Source: Rhodobacterales bacterium UBA3089
Lineage (GTDB): Bacteria; Pseudomonadota; Alphaproteobacteria; Rhodobacterales; Rhodobacteraceae
Assembly: GCA_002367255.1 (NCBI GenBank)
Contig: DFBD01000146.1
Span: 1-7,159 of the forward strand
Direction of reading: 5' to 3'
DNA: 7,159 nucleotides
This document shows positions 1 to 5,251 of the stretch, in pieces. A model generated the notes under the pieces. That model worked only from the letters and a program-made list of their open reading frames with translations, did not search any database and had not been told where the DNA came from. The first letter of the stretch is position 1, and every line of letters starts with the position of its first letter. Both the position numbers and the translations under genes were made by a program.

Positions 1-1
1 G

Positions 2-790
2 GGAAATGAAAAAGGGGGCTCCGGTAAGTCCACCACAGCGATGCACCTGATGAGCGCTATTGCCCGTTCCGGCCACCAAGTCGGTGCGATCGATCTGGAT
101 CTGCGTCAGCAAAGCTTTTTCCGCTACATCGATAATCGCGAGGCCTATTGCGCTAACAACGATGTTGATCTGCCCATGCCCAAACGGGTCAGCTTGCGCC
201 TTTCCACAAAGGACAGCCAGAAGGCCGCGCAAACCGAAGAGGAAACCCGTTTTGCAGACGCACTGGCGACGCTTGAGGCCGAGTGCTCGTATATCCTGAT
301 CGATTGCCCCGGTGCCCACACACGCTATGCACAGATGGCGCACGCGGTAGCGGATACGCTGATTACCCCGATGAACGACTCGCTGGTGGATTTCGACCTG
401 CTGGCGCGGCTTGACCCGGCAACGGGCAAGGTGCTTGGCCCCTCCATCTATTCCGAAATGGTTTGGAGTGCGCGGCAGTTGCGTTCCCAAGCCGGCTTGA
501 AGCCCGTGGACTGGGTTGTTCTGCGTAACCGGATGTCGACGCTGAACGCCCGCAACAAACGAAAGGTAGGAACGGCACTAGAGGAGCTATCCAAACGAAT
601 CGGCTTTCGCCTTATCCCCGGCTTTTCCGAACGTGTGATATTTCGCGAACTCTTCCTAAATGGGTTAACTCTGTTGGATCTAAAGGAAGTGGGTGGGCAT
701 AAACTGACCCTATCCAATATCGCCGCACGCCAAGAGGTCCGCGACCTTATCCGCGCTTTAGAACTACCCGACGTCAACATCGATTTCTAG
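2..790 (+). CDS. mipZ: Division plane positioning ATPase MipZ, 5' end cut off by window
   Basis: A ParA/MinD-like P-loop ATPase that, in Caulobacter, binds ParB at the poles, forms a gradient and keeps FtsZ assembly at midcell. The reading frame is open from base 2 and gives 262 residues before the TAG stop. Counting from base 2, a deviant Walker A (KGGSGKST, residues 4-11) is followed by the DLDLRQ switch (31-36), characteristic of MipZ rather than generic ParA, and by a Walker B-like ILIDCPG (98-104). The first in-frame ATG, at base 41, lies just after the P-loop, so it cannot be the true start; roughly ten N-terminal residues and the promoter lie outside the window. The family is usually about 270-280 residues, so the rest is essentially complete. 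It converges with the carboxypeptidase gene, with six bases between the stops. Family assignment is confident; function in this organism is inferred from Caulobacter. Confidence 0.93.
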   Translation, partial: GNEKGGSGKSTTAMHLMSAIARSGHQVGAIDLDLRQQSFFRYIDNREAYCANNDVDLPMPKRVSLRLSTKDSQKAAQTEEETRFADALATLEAECSYILIDCPGAHTRYAQMAHAVADTLITPMNDSLVDFDLLARLDPATGKVLGPSIYSEMVWSARQLRSQAGLKPVDWVVLRNRMSTLNARNKRKVGTALEELSKRIGFRLIPGFSERVIFRELFLNGLTLLDLKEVGGHKLTLSNIAARQEVRDLIRALELPDVNIDF

Positions 791-804
791 GCCCTGTCAG
801 GGGC
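791..804. terminator. Small GC hairpin between convergent stops
   Basis: GCCC (791-794) can pair with GGGC (801-804) around a short loop, in the six-base gap between mipZ and the carboxypeptidase gene and running into the latter's stop codon. Neither strand carries a T-tract after it, so intrinsic termination is only a possibility; the position between two convergent stops is the main argument. Confidence 0.3.
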
Positions 805-2185
805 TGATTACTTCGCAAGCAGAATCACGTGACGTTAACCGTGCGCAAGCTTTGCGGGCATCTGCCTCGCTTAAGCCCACGAATCGTGCGCGATACATGG
901 TGACACCTTGCACCACCGTCACCTCGACCTTTCGGTCTGCGCCTTGCAAGGCATCAAGGTCCATCAACGCAGTTTTCAAAAGCAGTTTTTCAGTGTTGGT
1001 CCGATTGGAATAATTCCCCAGCTCGATCGACCAATCACCAAATTCCTGCACAGGTGTCAGACTGATCGTTGGCAATGGCGCAATGCTGGCGACCTTTACA
1101 GGCACTCGGAGGTTCGCCGGACGACGCACAGGCGCAGACAGTCCGCCTTGTTGAACACTCAATGACGCCACAATCTCGGTGATATCTGAATCGCTGCTTT
1201 CCGCAACTAATGTCGTCACCAGATTGTCGATATTTCGCGCCATCAATACAGCCGAGGGCGAGGCAACCGTGCTGCCGCGCATAACAGGGCGAACCGTTCG
1301 TGGCACGACCCCGGTCAACCGTATAACAGGCTCGCCCGGTCGGGAAAGGTTCAGCGCTGGCGGCCGGATCGTCGCCGCACGCGATGGTGCGCGATCAAAC
1401 CCCATATCCAACAGCTTGGCGACCTGTCCGTTACGTTGCGCTGTCGAGGTTCCGCCAAACATCGCGGCAATAATCCGTTCTTCACCCCGTTCAGCGGATG
1501 CAACCAGATTGAAACCCGCGGCATTAGTATACCCCGTCTTGATCCCGTCTGCTCCACGATAGGCTGCAAGGAAGCGACGATTGGTATTGTAAACGGTTTT
1601 CACCGACGTCTCCGTCGTGATCCGGCTGAACAAGTTATAGTAATCCGGGAAATCATAAAACAGACGCCGCCCCAGCGTTGCCATATCGCGCGCGGTGGAC
1701 ATATGCCCCGATGCCGTCAACCCGTGTGCGTTCTTGAACGTCGTGTTGTTCATCCCCATCGCCCGCGCCGTGCTGGTCATGTAGCGTGCAAACTCTGCTT
1801 CGGAACCCGAGACCGCTTCCCCCAAAGCCGTGGCTGCATCATTGGCGGATTTCACCGCCGCCGCACGGATCAGATAGCGCAGTGCGATCCGCTGCCCTGC
1901 CCTCAGGCCCAGTTTCGAGGGTGGCTCACTCGCCGCATTGCGCGAGATCGTAACCATCTGATCAAGGCTCATCCGTCCGGATTCCACCTCGTGGAACACA
2001 ACGTAAAGCGTCATCATTTTGGTTAGGGATGCCGGATGCAAACGCGTATCAGCGTTGCGTGAATGTAAAACTTCGCCCGTGCGCGCGTCCATAACCAGTG
2101 CCGCATAGGGCGCTGCGCCAGCGATACTGGCCCACAAAACAAGGGAAAGTACGAGGGATGCCCCCCGCAAAATCTTAATAAACAT
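797..2185 (-). CDS. D-alanyl-D-alanine carboxypeptidase (S11, PBP5/6-like) with C-terminal SPOR domain
   Basis: A 462-residue secreted serine DD-peptidase that removes the terminal D-Ala of peptidoglycan pentapeptides in the periplasm. An N-terminal signal peptide (about residues 1-24, hydrophobic core 9-22, AGA before the likely cut) precedes the S11 catalytic domain. All three penicillin-binding motifs are present: SLTK at 53-56 (nucleophile S53, base K56), SAN at 113-115 and KTG at 216-218. After a Pro/Ala-rich linker the C-terminus (about 382-462, beginning FGDWSIELGNY) resembles a SPOR domain, which binds denuded glycan strands at the septum, in place of the membrane-anchoring tail of E. 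coli PBP5. The ATG at 2185 is the only sensible start: an in-frame TGA lies 30 bases upstream with no ATG, GTG or TTG between. No clear Shine-Dalgarno sequence is visible. It is transcribed divergently from the phasin gene. Which dac paralogue this is cannot be told from the sequence. Confidence 0.95.
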   Translation of the reverse strand: MFIKILRGASLVLSLVLWASIAGAAPYAALVMDARTGEVLHSRNADTRLHPASLTKMMTLYVVFHEVESGRMSLDQMVTISRNAASEPPSKLGLRAGQRIALRYLIRAAAVKSANDAATALGEAVSGSEAEFARYMTSTARAMGMNNTTFKNAHGLTASGHMSTARDMATLGRRLFYDFPDYYNLFSRITTETSVKTVYNTNRRFLAAYRGADGIKTGYTNAAGFNLVASAERGEERIIAAMFGGTSTAQRNGQVAKLLDMGFDRAPSRAATIRPPALNLSRPGEPVIRLTGVVPRTVRPVMRGSTVASPSAVLMARNIDNLVTTLVAESSDSDITEIVASLSVQQGGLSAPVRRPANLRVPVKVASIAPLPTISLTPVQEFGDWSIELGNYSNRTNTEKLLLKTALMDLDALQGADRKVEVTVVQGVTMYRARFVGLSEADARKACARLTSRDSACEVISP

Positions 2186-2217
2186 CGAAATCTGCCGATC
2201 GATATATGTACTGCCTC

Positions 2218-2251
2218 ACGACCCGTTTGCCGGTGTCGTATTTGTTTTTTT
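2218..2251 (+). terminator. Terminator-like hairpin with T-tract, no evident + strand gene upstream
   Basis: ACGACCCG (2218-2225) pairs with CGG (2231-2233) and GTCGT (2235-2239), giving eight base pairs with a one-base bulge (T2234) and a TTTGC loop. It is followed by ATTTG and then seven T (2245-2251), the layout of an intrinsic terminator for + strand transcripts. The upstream gene on this side is on the - strand, so it would end an antisense transcript or a small RNA. On the - strand the same fold would be a hairpin in the carboxypeptidase mRNA leader, 32-53 bases before its ATG. Confidence 0.5.
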
Positions 2252-2347
2252 GTACCATAGCACGCGTTCACCCGACAAGAAAACACATATTTTTCAGTTA
2301 CTCGCAAGGTGTTGCCAAAGTGAATCAGTTTGATGGCTTTTCTTTTT

Positions 2348-2386
2348 ATGTTGCAATGCACAATATGCCTTGACGCAGTGCAGCAT
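2348..2386. promoter_or_regulatory. TGC/GCA-rich dyad around a TTGACG box, candidate PhaR operator of the phasin gene
   Basis: ATGTTGCA (2348-2355) and TGCAGCAT (2379-2386) form an inverted repeat with seven of eight positions matching. Within it are two smaller odd-centred palindromes, TGCAATGCA (2352-2360, centre 2356) and GCAGTGC (2375-2381, centre 2378), 22 bases apart, about two helical turns. TTGACG (2370-2375), a good -35 box, lies between and touches the second one; the matching -10 around 2392-2398 is poor. PhaR, the PHA-responsive repressor of phasin genes studied in Paracoccus denitrificans, binds TGC-rich sites of this style at the phaP promoter. The repeat is seen in the sequence; the PhaR assignment is inference. 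Confidence 0.5.
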
Positions 2387-2438
2387 AACCCTTACTTGGA
2401 GGATATAAATTCACCGGCTATGGGCCGACGACTATATT

Positions 2439-2442
2439 GGAG
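2439..2442 (+). promoter_or_regulatory. Ribosome binding site that sets the phasin start
   Basis: GGAG lies six bases before the ATG at 2449. It overlaps the TTG at 2437 that a longer in-frame reading would use as its start, so the TTG is part of the ribosome binding site and not a start codon. Confidence 0.85.
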
Positions 2443-2448
2443 ACTATT

Positions 2449-2847
2449 ATGACTGCTAAAACATCCACTTCGAAAAAAGCCGAAACAACAACTGCCCCTA
2501 AAGGTCTTGAAGATGTAACCGCATTCGGTCAATCGAATATTGACGCGTTTACAAAAGCGTCCGAGCTTGCAACGAAAGCGGCTGAAGGCATCAACGCAGA
2601 AATCACTTCGTACTCGAAAAAATCCTTCGAAGACGGCGTTGCTGCGGCCAAAGATCTGTCTTCTGCAAAAACAGCCACCGAACTGTTCGAAAAGCAGTCC
2701 GCATTCGCACAGTCCGCGTTTGAAGGCTTCGTAGCCCAGGCGACAAAAATGAACGAAATTTTCACGGCGACAGCGAAAGAAGTAACCGCACCAATCGGCG
2801 AACGCTTTGAAGCTGCTACTGAAACAATGAAGTCCTACACTGTCTAA
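2449..2847 (+). CDS. phaP: Phasin family protein (PHA granule-associated)
   Basis: A 132-residue Phasin_2-type protein. Phasins coat polyhydroxyalkanoate granules in the cytoplasm, limiting coalescence and keeping other proteins off the polymer surface. The N-terminus (residues 1-18) is rich in Lys, Thr and Ala and probably disordered. The rest (about 19-130) is amphipathic, Ala- and Glu-rich and predicted helical, with the family pattern SFEDGVAAAKDL (59-70), ELFEKQSAFAQSAFEGFVAQ (78-97) and TATAKEVTAP (106-115). There are no cysteines and no signal peptide. The start is the ATG at 2449 with GGAG six bases ahead. It stands alone between a putative PhaR operator and a strong terminator, suggesting a monocistronic, highly expressed gene. 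No PHA synthase, depolymerase or phaR gene lies in the window, so the PHA role rests on the family match. Some short phasin-like proteins in these bacteria have no proven granule role. Confidence 0.9.
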   Translation: MTAKTSTSKKAETTTAPKGLEDVTAFGQSNIDAFTKASELATKAAEGINAEITSYSKKSFEDGVAAAKDLSSAKTATELFEKQSAFAQSAFEGFVAQATKMNEIFTATAKEVTAPIGERFEAATETMKSYTV

Positions 2848-2877
2848 TTCAGACCGAATGACTTTGTGAATGGATTT

Positions 2878-2901
2878 AGGGGGCGTTTGCCCCCTTTTCT
2901 A
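2878..2901 (+). terminator. Strong intrinsic terminator after the phasin gene
   Basis: GGGGGC (2879-2884) pairs perfectly with GCCCCC (2889-2894) around a GTTT loop; A2878 with T2895 adds one more pair. TTTTCT follows directly (2895-2900). It begins 31 bases after the phasin stop and separates that gene from clpS, which therefore needs its own promoter or read-through. Confidence 0.9.
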
Positions 2902-2918
2902 TTTGTGTGAGGAGCTTA

Positions 2919-2924
2919 TATACT
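2919..2924 (+). promoter_or_regulatory. Possible -10 box for the clpS operon
   Basis: TATACT matches five of six positions of the sigma-70 -10 consensus and sits between the phasin terminator and the clpS start, giving a leader of roughly 20-25 bases. There is no good -35 at 16-18 bases spacing, since that position falls in the terminator's T-rich tail. The call rests on the -10 match and on the need for a promoter here. Confidence 0.35.
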
Positions 2925-2943
2925 CTGCCAAGCAAAAGACCGC

Positions 2944-2947
2944 AGGA
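2944..2947 (+). promoter_or_regulatory. Ribosome binding site that sets the clpS start
   Basis: AGGA lies six bases before the ATG at 2954 and abuts the in-frame ATG at 2948, which it is too close to serve. This favours the start at 2954. Confidence 0.7.
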
Positions 2948-2953
2948 ATGAAG

Positions 2954-3292
2954 ATGAGCCACACACATATTGCACCGACAATGGCATCCGATGATGACTT
3001 TGACACCGGCACTTTGACGAAGGTTAAGCCCAAAACGGCCAAGCCACCGCTTTATAAGGTATTGTTGTTGAATGACGACTATACCCCGATGGAATTCGTT
3101 GTGCATATTCTGGAACGATTCTTCGGCCTGAATGCCACGGCTGCCGAAGGCATCATGTTGACGGTCCACACCAAAGGTCTGGCCGTGGTCGGCGTTTACG
3201 CCCACGAAATCGCGGAAACCAAGGTCACGCAGGTGATGGACTACGCCCAACGCAATCAGCACCCATTGCAATGTACGATGGAAAAAGAATGA
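2954..3292 (+). CDS. clpS: ATP-dependent Clp protease adaptor ClpS
   Basis: A 112-residue adaptor that binds N-degron substrates (N-terminal Leu, Phe, Tyr or Trp) and hands them to ClpA of the ClpAP protease in the cytoplasm. A flexible, acidic and then Lys/Pro-rich N-terminal tail (residues 1-31), of the kind that engages ClpA, precedes the core fold (32-112). The substrate-pocket signature [12 protein letters not shown] is at 38-49, including N40, D41, D42 and T44, and the conserved VHTKG with pocket His72 is at 71-75, followed by [13 protein letters not shown]. The length matches the family (E. coli about 106). The frame stays open upstream to base 2870, but such a start would lie within the phasin terminator and add non-family sequence; the ATG at 2954 has the better ribosome binding site. 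The downstream methyltransferase gene follows after 24 bases. Alphaproteobacteria often carry two ClpS paralogues; which one this is cannot be decided here. Confidence 0.96.
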   Translation: MSHTHIAPTMASDDDFDTGTLTKVKPKTAKPPLYKVLLLNDDYTPMEFVVHILERFFGLNATAAEGIMLTVHTKGLAVVGVYAHEIAETKVTQVMDYAQRNQHPLQCTMEKE

Positions 3293-3316
3293 ACCAATCG
3301 ATTTTGGAGTCCTCGC

Positions 3317-4327
3317 ATGACTGATCCAGCCCGTATCCTGTTGCCCTTTGACGACGAGCTGTTGTCCGCCCCCGAAACGGGCGAGGTTCTGTACATCCGT
3401 CCACCAGCGCTCCTGCCGCAAGGCTTCGCAGGTTTCCCTCATATCGTTTGTGAACAGGGTTTCAAGCCGTTTTCCGACCGCCTGACGCAGGACAACCTGA
3501 CGGTTGTGCCCGAAGCATCTGGCGAATTCCCGATGGCTCTGCTGGCCCTAACGCGTAGTCGCGCTGAAAACATGGCCAACTTCGCCCGCGCCTGCCGAAT
3601 AGTTTCCGAAGGTGGGTACGTCGTGGTTAGCGGTGACAAAACCGATGGCATCGACAGCATGCTAAAGGCCGTAAAGAAAGTTTACGACGTTGATGGCGTT
3701 TTATCGAAATCCCACGGCAAAGTCTTTTGGTTAACGCCAAACGCCGCCCCCCCAGAAGCATGGGAGGCTGCCGTTGAACCCAAACAAAATGCATTCGGGT
3801 ATCTTACTGCACCCGGCATGTTCAGCCCTGAAAAAATCGACGTGGGGTCTGAAATGCTGACCGCATATTTTGACAAATCCATCAAAGGTGCCGTTGCCGA
3901 TATTGGCTCTGGCTGGGGGTATTTGGCAAAGAATGTGCTGGAGAAGTGCGAAAGATTAACCTCCCTCGATCTGTTCGAGGCGGAATACGCTGCTCTTGAG
4001 GCATCCAAAGTAAACGTCACAGATGAACGCGCCGCATTCCACTGGGCCGATGTTACCACGATGGACAAACCGGCAGAGCCGTATCACACCGTGATCTGCA
4101 ACCCCCCTTTCCATCAGGGCCGTACAGCCGACCCCGCAATCGGGATCAGCTTTATCGCCGCCGCCGCGCGCATCATGAAGCCCTCGGGACAATTTTTAAT
4201 GGTTGCAAACCGCCAGTTGCCTTATGAATCGGCGATGGAAATGCACTTCAAAAATTGGGAAATCCTGGAACAGGACCGCGCCTTCAAAATCATCCGCGCA
4301 CGCCGTCCGCTAAAGCGGCAAGCGTAG
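3317..4327 (+). CDS. Class I SAM-dependent methyltransferase, RsmC-like (16S rRNA guanine-N2 type)
   Basis: A 336-residue protein with the two-domain layout of RsmC/RlmG enzymes (COG2813), which methylate guanine N2 in ribosomal RNA (G1207 of 16S for RsmC). The N-terminal half (about 1-150) looks like the degenerate, non-catalytic methyltransferase-like domain. The C-terminal half carries the active one: AdoMet-binding motif I DIGSGWG at 195-201, acidic LDLFEAEY (217-224) for ribose contact, and the catalytic NPPFHQG at 262-268, typical of N2-guanine and other exocyclic amino methylases. A Shine-Dalgarno GGAG (3306-3309) lies seven bases before the ATG. It follows clpS after 24 bases on the same strand and is probably in that operon. 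There is no signal peptide or membrane segment. Family and chemistry are well supported; the exact rRNA target (RsmC versus RlmG) is not shown by the sequence. Confidence 0.9.
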   Translation: MTDPARILLPFDDELLSAPETGEVLYIRPPALLPQGFAGFPHIVCEQGFKPFSDRLTQDNLTVVPEASGEFPMALLALTRSRAENMANFARACRIVSEGGYVVVSGDKTDGIDSMLKAVKKVYDVDGVLSKSHGKVFWLTPNAAPPEAWEAAVEPKQNAFGYLTAPGMFSPEKIDVGSEMLTAYFDKSIKGAVADIGSGWGYLAKNVLEKCERLTSLDLFEAEYAALEASKVNVTDERAAFHWADVTTMDKPAEPYHTVICNPPFHQGRTADPAIGISFIAAAARIMKPSGQFLMVANRQLPYESAMEMHFKNWEILEQDRAFKIIRARRPLKRQA

Positions 4328-4339
4328 CGGTTACGTTTT
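4320..4339 (+). terminator. Weak hairpin with T-run at the end of the methyltransferase gene
   Basis: AAGCGTA (4320-4326) can pair with TACGTTT (4332-4338), including one G-T pair, around a GCGGT loop, and ends in TTTT (4336-4339). The stem overlaps the stop codon and is A/T-weak, so it may only be a modest terminator or chance. Confidence 0.28.
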
Positions 4340-4396
4340 ATCTCGAAATTTCGTCCACTTTCCCCTAGTCTGCTGTTTCTGACAGTAGGGAATCAC

Positions 4397-4400
4397 GAGG
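4397..4400 (+). promoter_or_regulatory. Ribosome binding site of the SDR gene
   Basis: GAGG lies five bases before the ATG at 4406. No clear promoter is visible in the 78-base gap after the methyltransferase gene, so co-transcription with it cannot be excluded. Confidence 0.6.
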
Positions 4401-4405
4401 CATAA

Positions 4406-5212
4406 ATGCACTCCTCAGTATCTGGAAAAACCGTCATCGTTACGGGCGCTGCAAATGGTATCGGTCTGGCAATCGCGCGTCGGTTTGTGGAACTGGAAGC
4501 CAACGTTGTGTTGGCTGACCGGGACGAACAACGCCTGACGACCGAGGTAGACGCCCTGCAAAATGGTGCGGGCAAGGCCATGGCCTACCACGGGAACCTG
4601 CAAGAAAAGCTGACCGTTAACAACTTGATGGCCGCAACTATCGATGCTTATGATAGCATCGACATTCTGGTTAACGCCAGCCGCCAAATCCTGCCATCCG
4701 ATCCGCTTATGGACAAGGACGGTGTGTTCGAACAGCTTATGCACCAGAACGTAACCGTCAATTTACGGCTGGCACAGGCTGTGGCCAAACGAATGATCGC
4801 CCAATCCAAGAGCCGTGAAAAAGACGAGATCATCGGATCGATCGTTAATTTATCGTCTATCGCCGCAACCCGCACGATGCCCGAGTTGATGGCTTATTCG
4901 GTATCAACAGCCGCGCTAGACCAGCTGACACGTTCCTTGGCCGTGGCCTTTGCTGATCACGGCATTCGCGTAAACGGCATCGCCATGGGCAGCCTGATGA
5001 GCGCCAGCTTGCGTGAAACCTTGAAGGACAACCCTGACCTGCACGACACCATCGAAGCCGCTACCCCGCTTGGCTATATCGGCGAAGCGGACGAGGCCGC
5101 AGACGCTGCCGTGTTCCTTGCATCAAGCAAGGCAAACTTCATCACAGGTCAGATTTTGGCAGTAGATGGCGGGCGCAGCTTGGTCGACACGGTCAAAATT
5201 CCCGCGCACTAA
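4406..5212 (+). CDS. SDR-family protein with substituted catalytic lysine
   Basis: A 268-residue classical-type short-chain dehydrogenase/reductase with a Rossmann fold. The cofactor loop TGAANGIG is at 13-20, and Asp38 at the end of the second strand (LADRD) favours NAD(H) over NADP(H). The NNAG-type motif reads VNASR (89-93), so its Gly is lost. Asn119, Ser151 (NLSS) and Tyr164 occupy the catalytic Asn, Ser and Tyr positions; Ser and Tyr are the normal 13 residues apart. The YxxxK motif, however, reads YSVST (164-168), with Thr in place of the Lys that binds the nicotinamide ribose and lowers the Tyr pKa. The C-terminus has the normal GIRVNGIA (186-193) and FITGQILAVDGG (245-256). The protein may therefore be a weak, altered or non-enzymatic SDR that still binds nucleotide. 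Substrate unknown. Adjacent genes give no pathway clue. The fold is certain; the activity is open. Confidence 0.92.
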   Translation: MHSSVSGKTVIVTGAANGIGLAIARRFVELEANVVLADRDEQRLTTEVDALQNGAGKAMAYHGNLQEKLTVNNLMAATIDAYDSIDILVNASRQILPSDPLMDKDGVFEQLMHQNVTVNLRLAQAVAKRMIAQSKSREKDEIIGSIVNLSSIAATRTMPELMAYSVSTAALDQLTRSLAVAFADHGIRVNGIAMGSLMSASLRETLKDNPDLHDTIEAATPLGYIGEADEAADAAVFLASSKANFITGQILAVDGGRSLVDTVKIPAH

Positions 5213-5222
5213 GCTGAAGGAG

Positions 5223-5243
5223 GCCCCGACGTACCGCCGGGGC
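5223..5243. terminator. Hairpin between convergent SDR and trcR genes
   Basis: GCCCCG (5223-5228) pairs perfectly with CGGGGC (5238-5243) around a nine-base loop, in the 39-base gap between two convergent stop codons. That is where a bidirectional terminator would sit. No T-tract follows on either strand, so intrinsic termination is plausible but not certain. Confidence 0.45.
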
Positions 5244-5251
5244 GCTCGTAT

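Larger units (their letters stand above)
2186..2448. other. Divergent intergenic region between carboxypeptidase and phasin genes
   Basis: This is the longest gene-free stretch in the window (263 bases) and is visibly more A+T-rich than its neighbours. Besides the + strand terminator-like hairpin and the TGC/GCA-rich dyad listed separately, it holds a weak GCC-AAA/TTT-GGC hairpin (2314-2337) followed by a T-rich run (2338-2347). The short frames in it show no recognisable protein. Promoters for both flanking genes must lie here, but I see no convincing -35/-10 pair for the carboxypeptidase gene. Confidence 0.6.

Noticed and set aside
1436..2026. 196-codon open frame on the + strand
   Set aside because: It lies entirely antisense to the carboxypeptidase gene, which has full catalytic motifs; its translation is Arg/Cys/His-rich with no recognisable domain, typical of a shadow frame.
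2023..2361. 112-codon - strand frame across the carboxypeptidase start region
   Set aside because: It is in a different frame from the carboxypeptidase, which has its own ATG and signal peptide; the translation has no recognisable features.
2437..2448. TTG start for the phasin, four codons upstream
   Set aside because: The TTG overlaps the GGAG ribosome binding site that serves the ATG at 2449.
2870..2953. N-terminal extension of clpS by up to 28 codons
   Set aside because: It would start inside the phasin terminator and encode non-family residues; the ATG at 2954 has a well-spaced AGGA.
2876..3442. 188-codon open frame on the - strand
   Set aside because: It runs antisense through clpS, its leader and the start of the methyltransferase gene; those genes have family motifs and ribosome binding sites, and this frame has neither.
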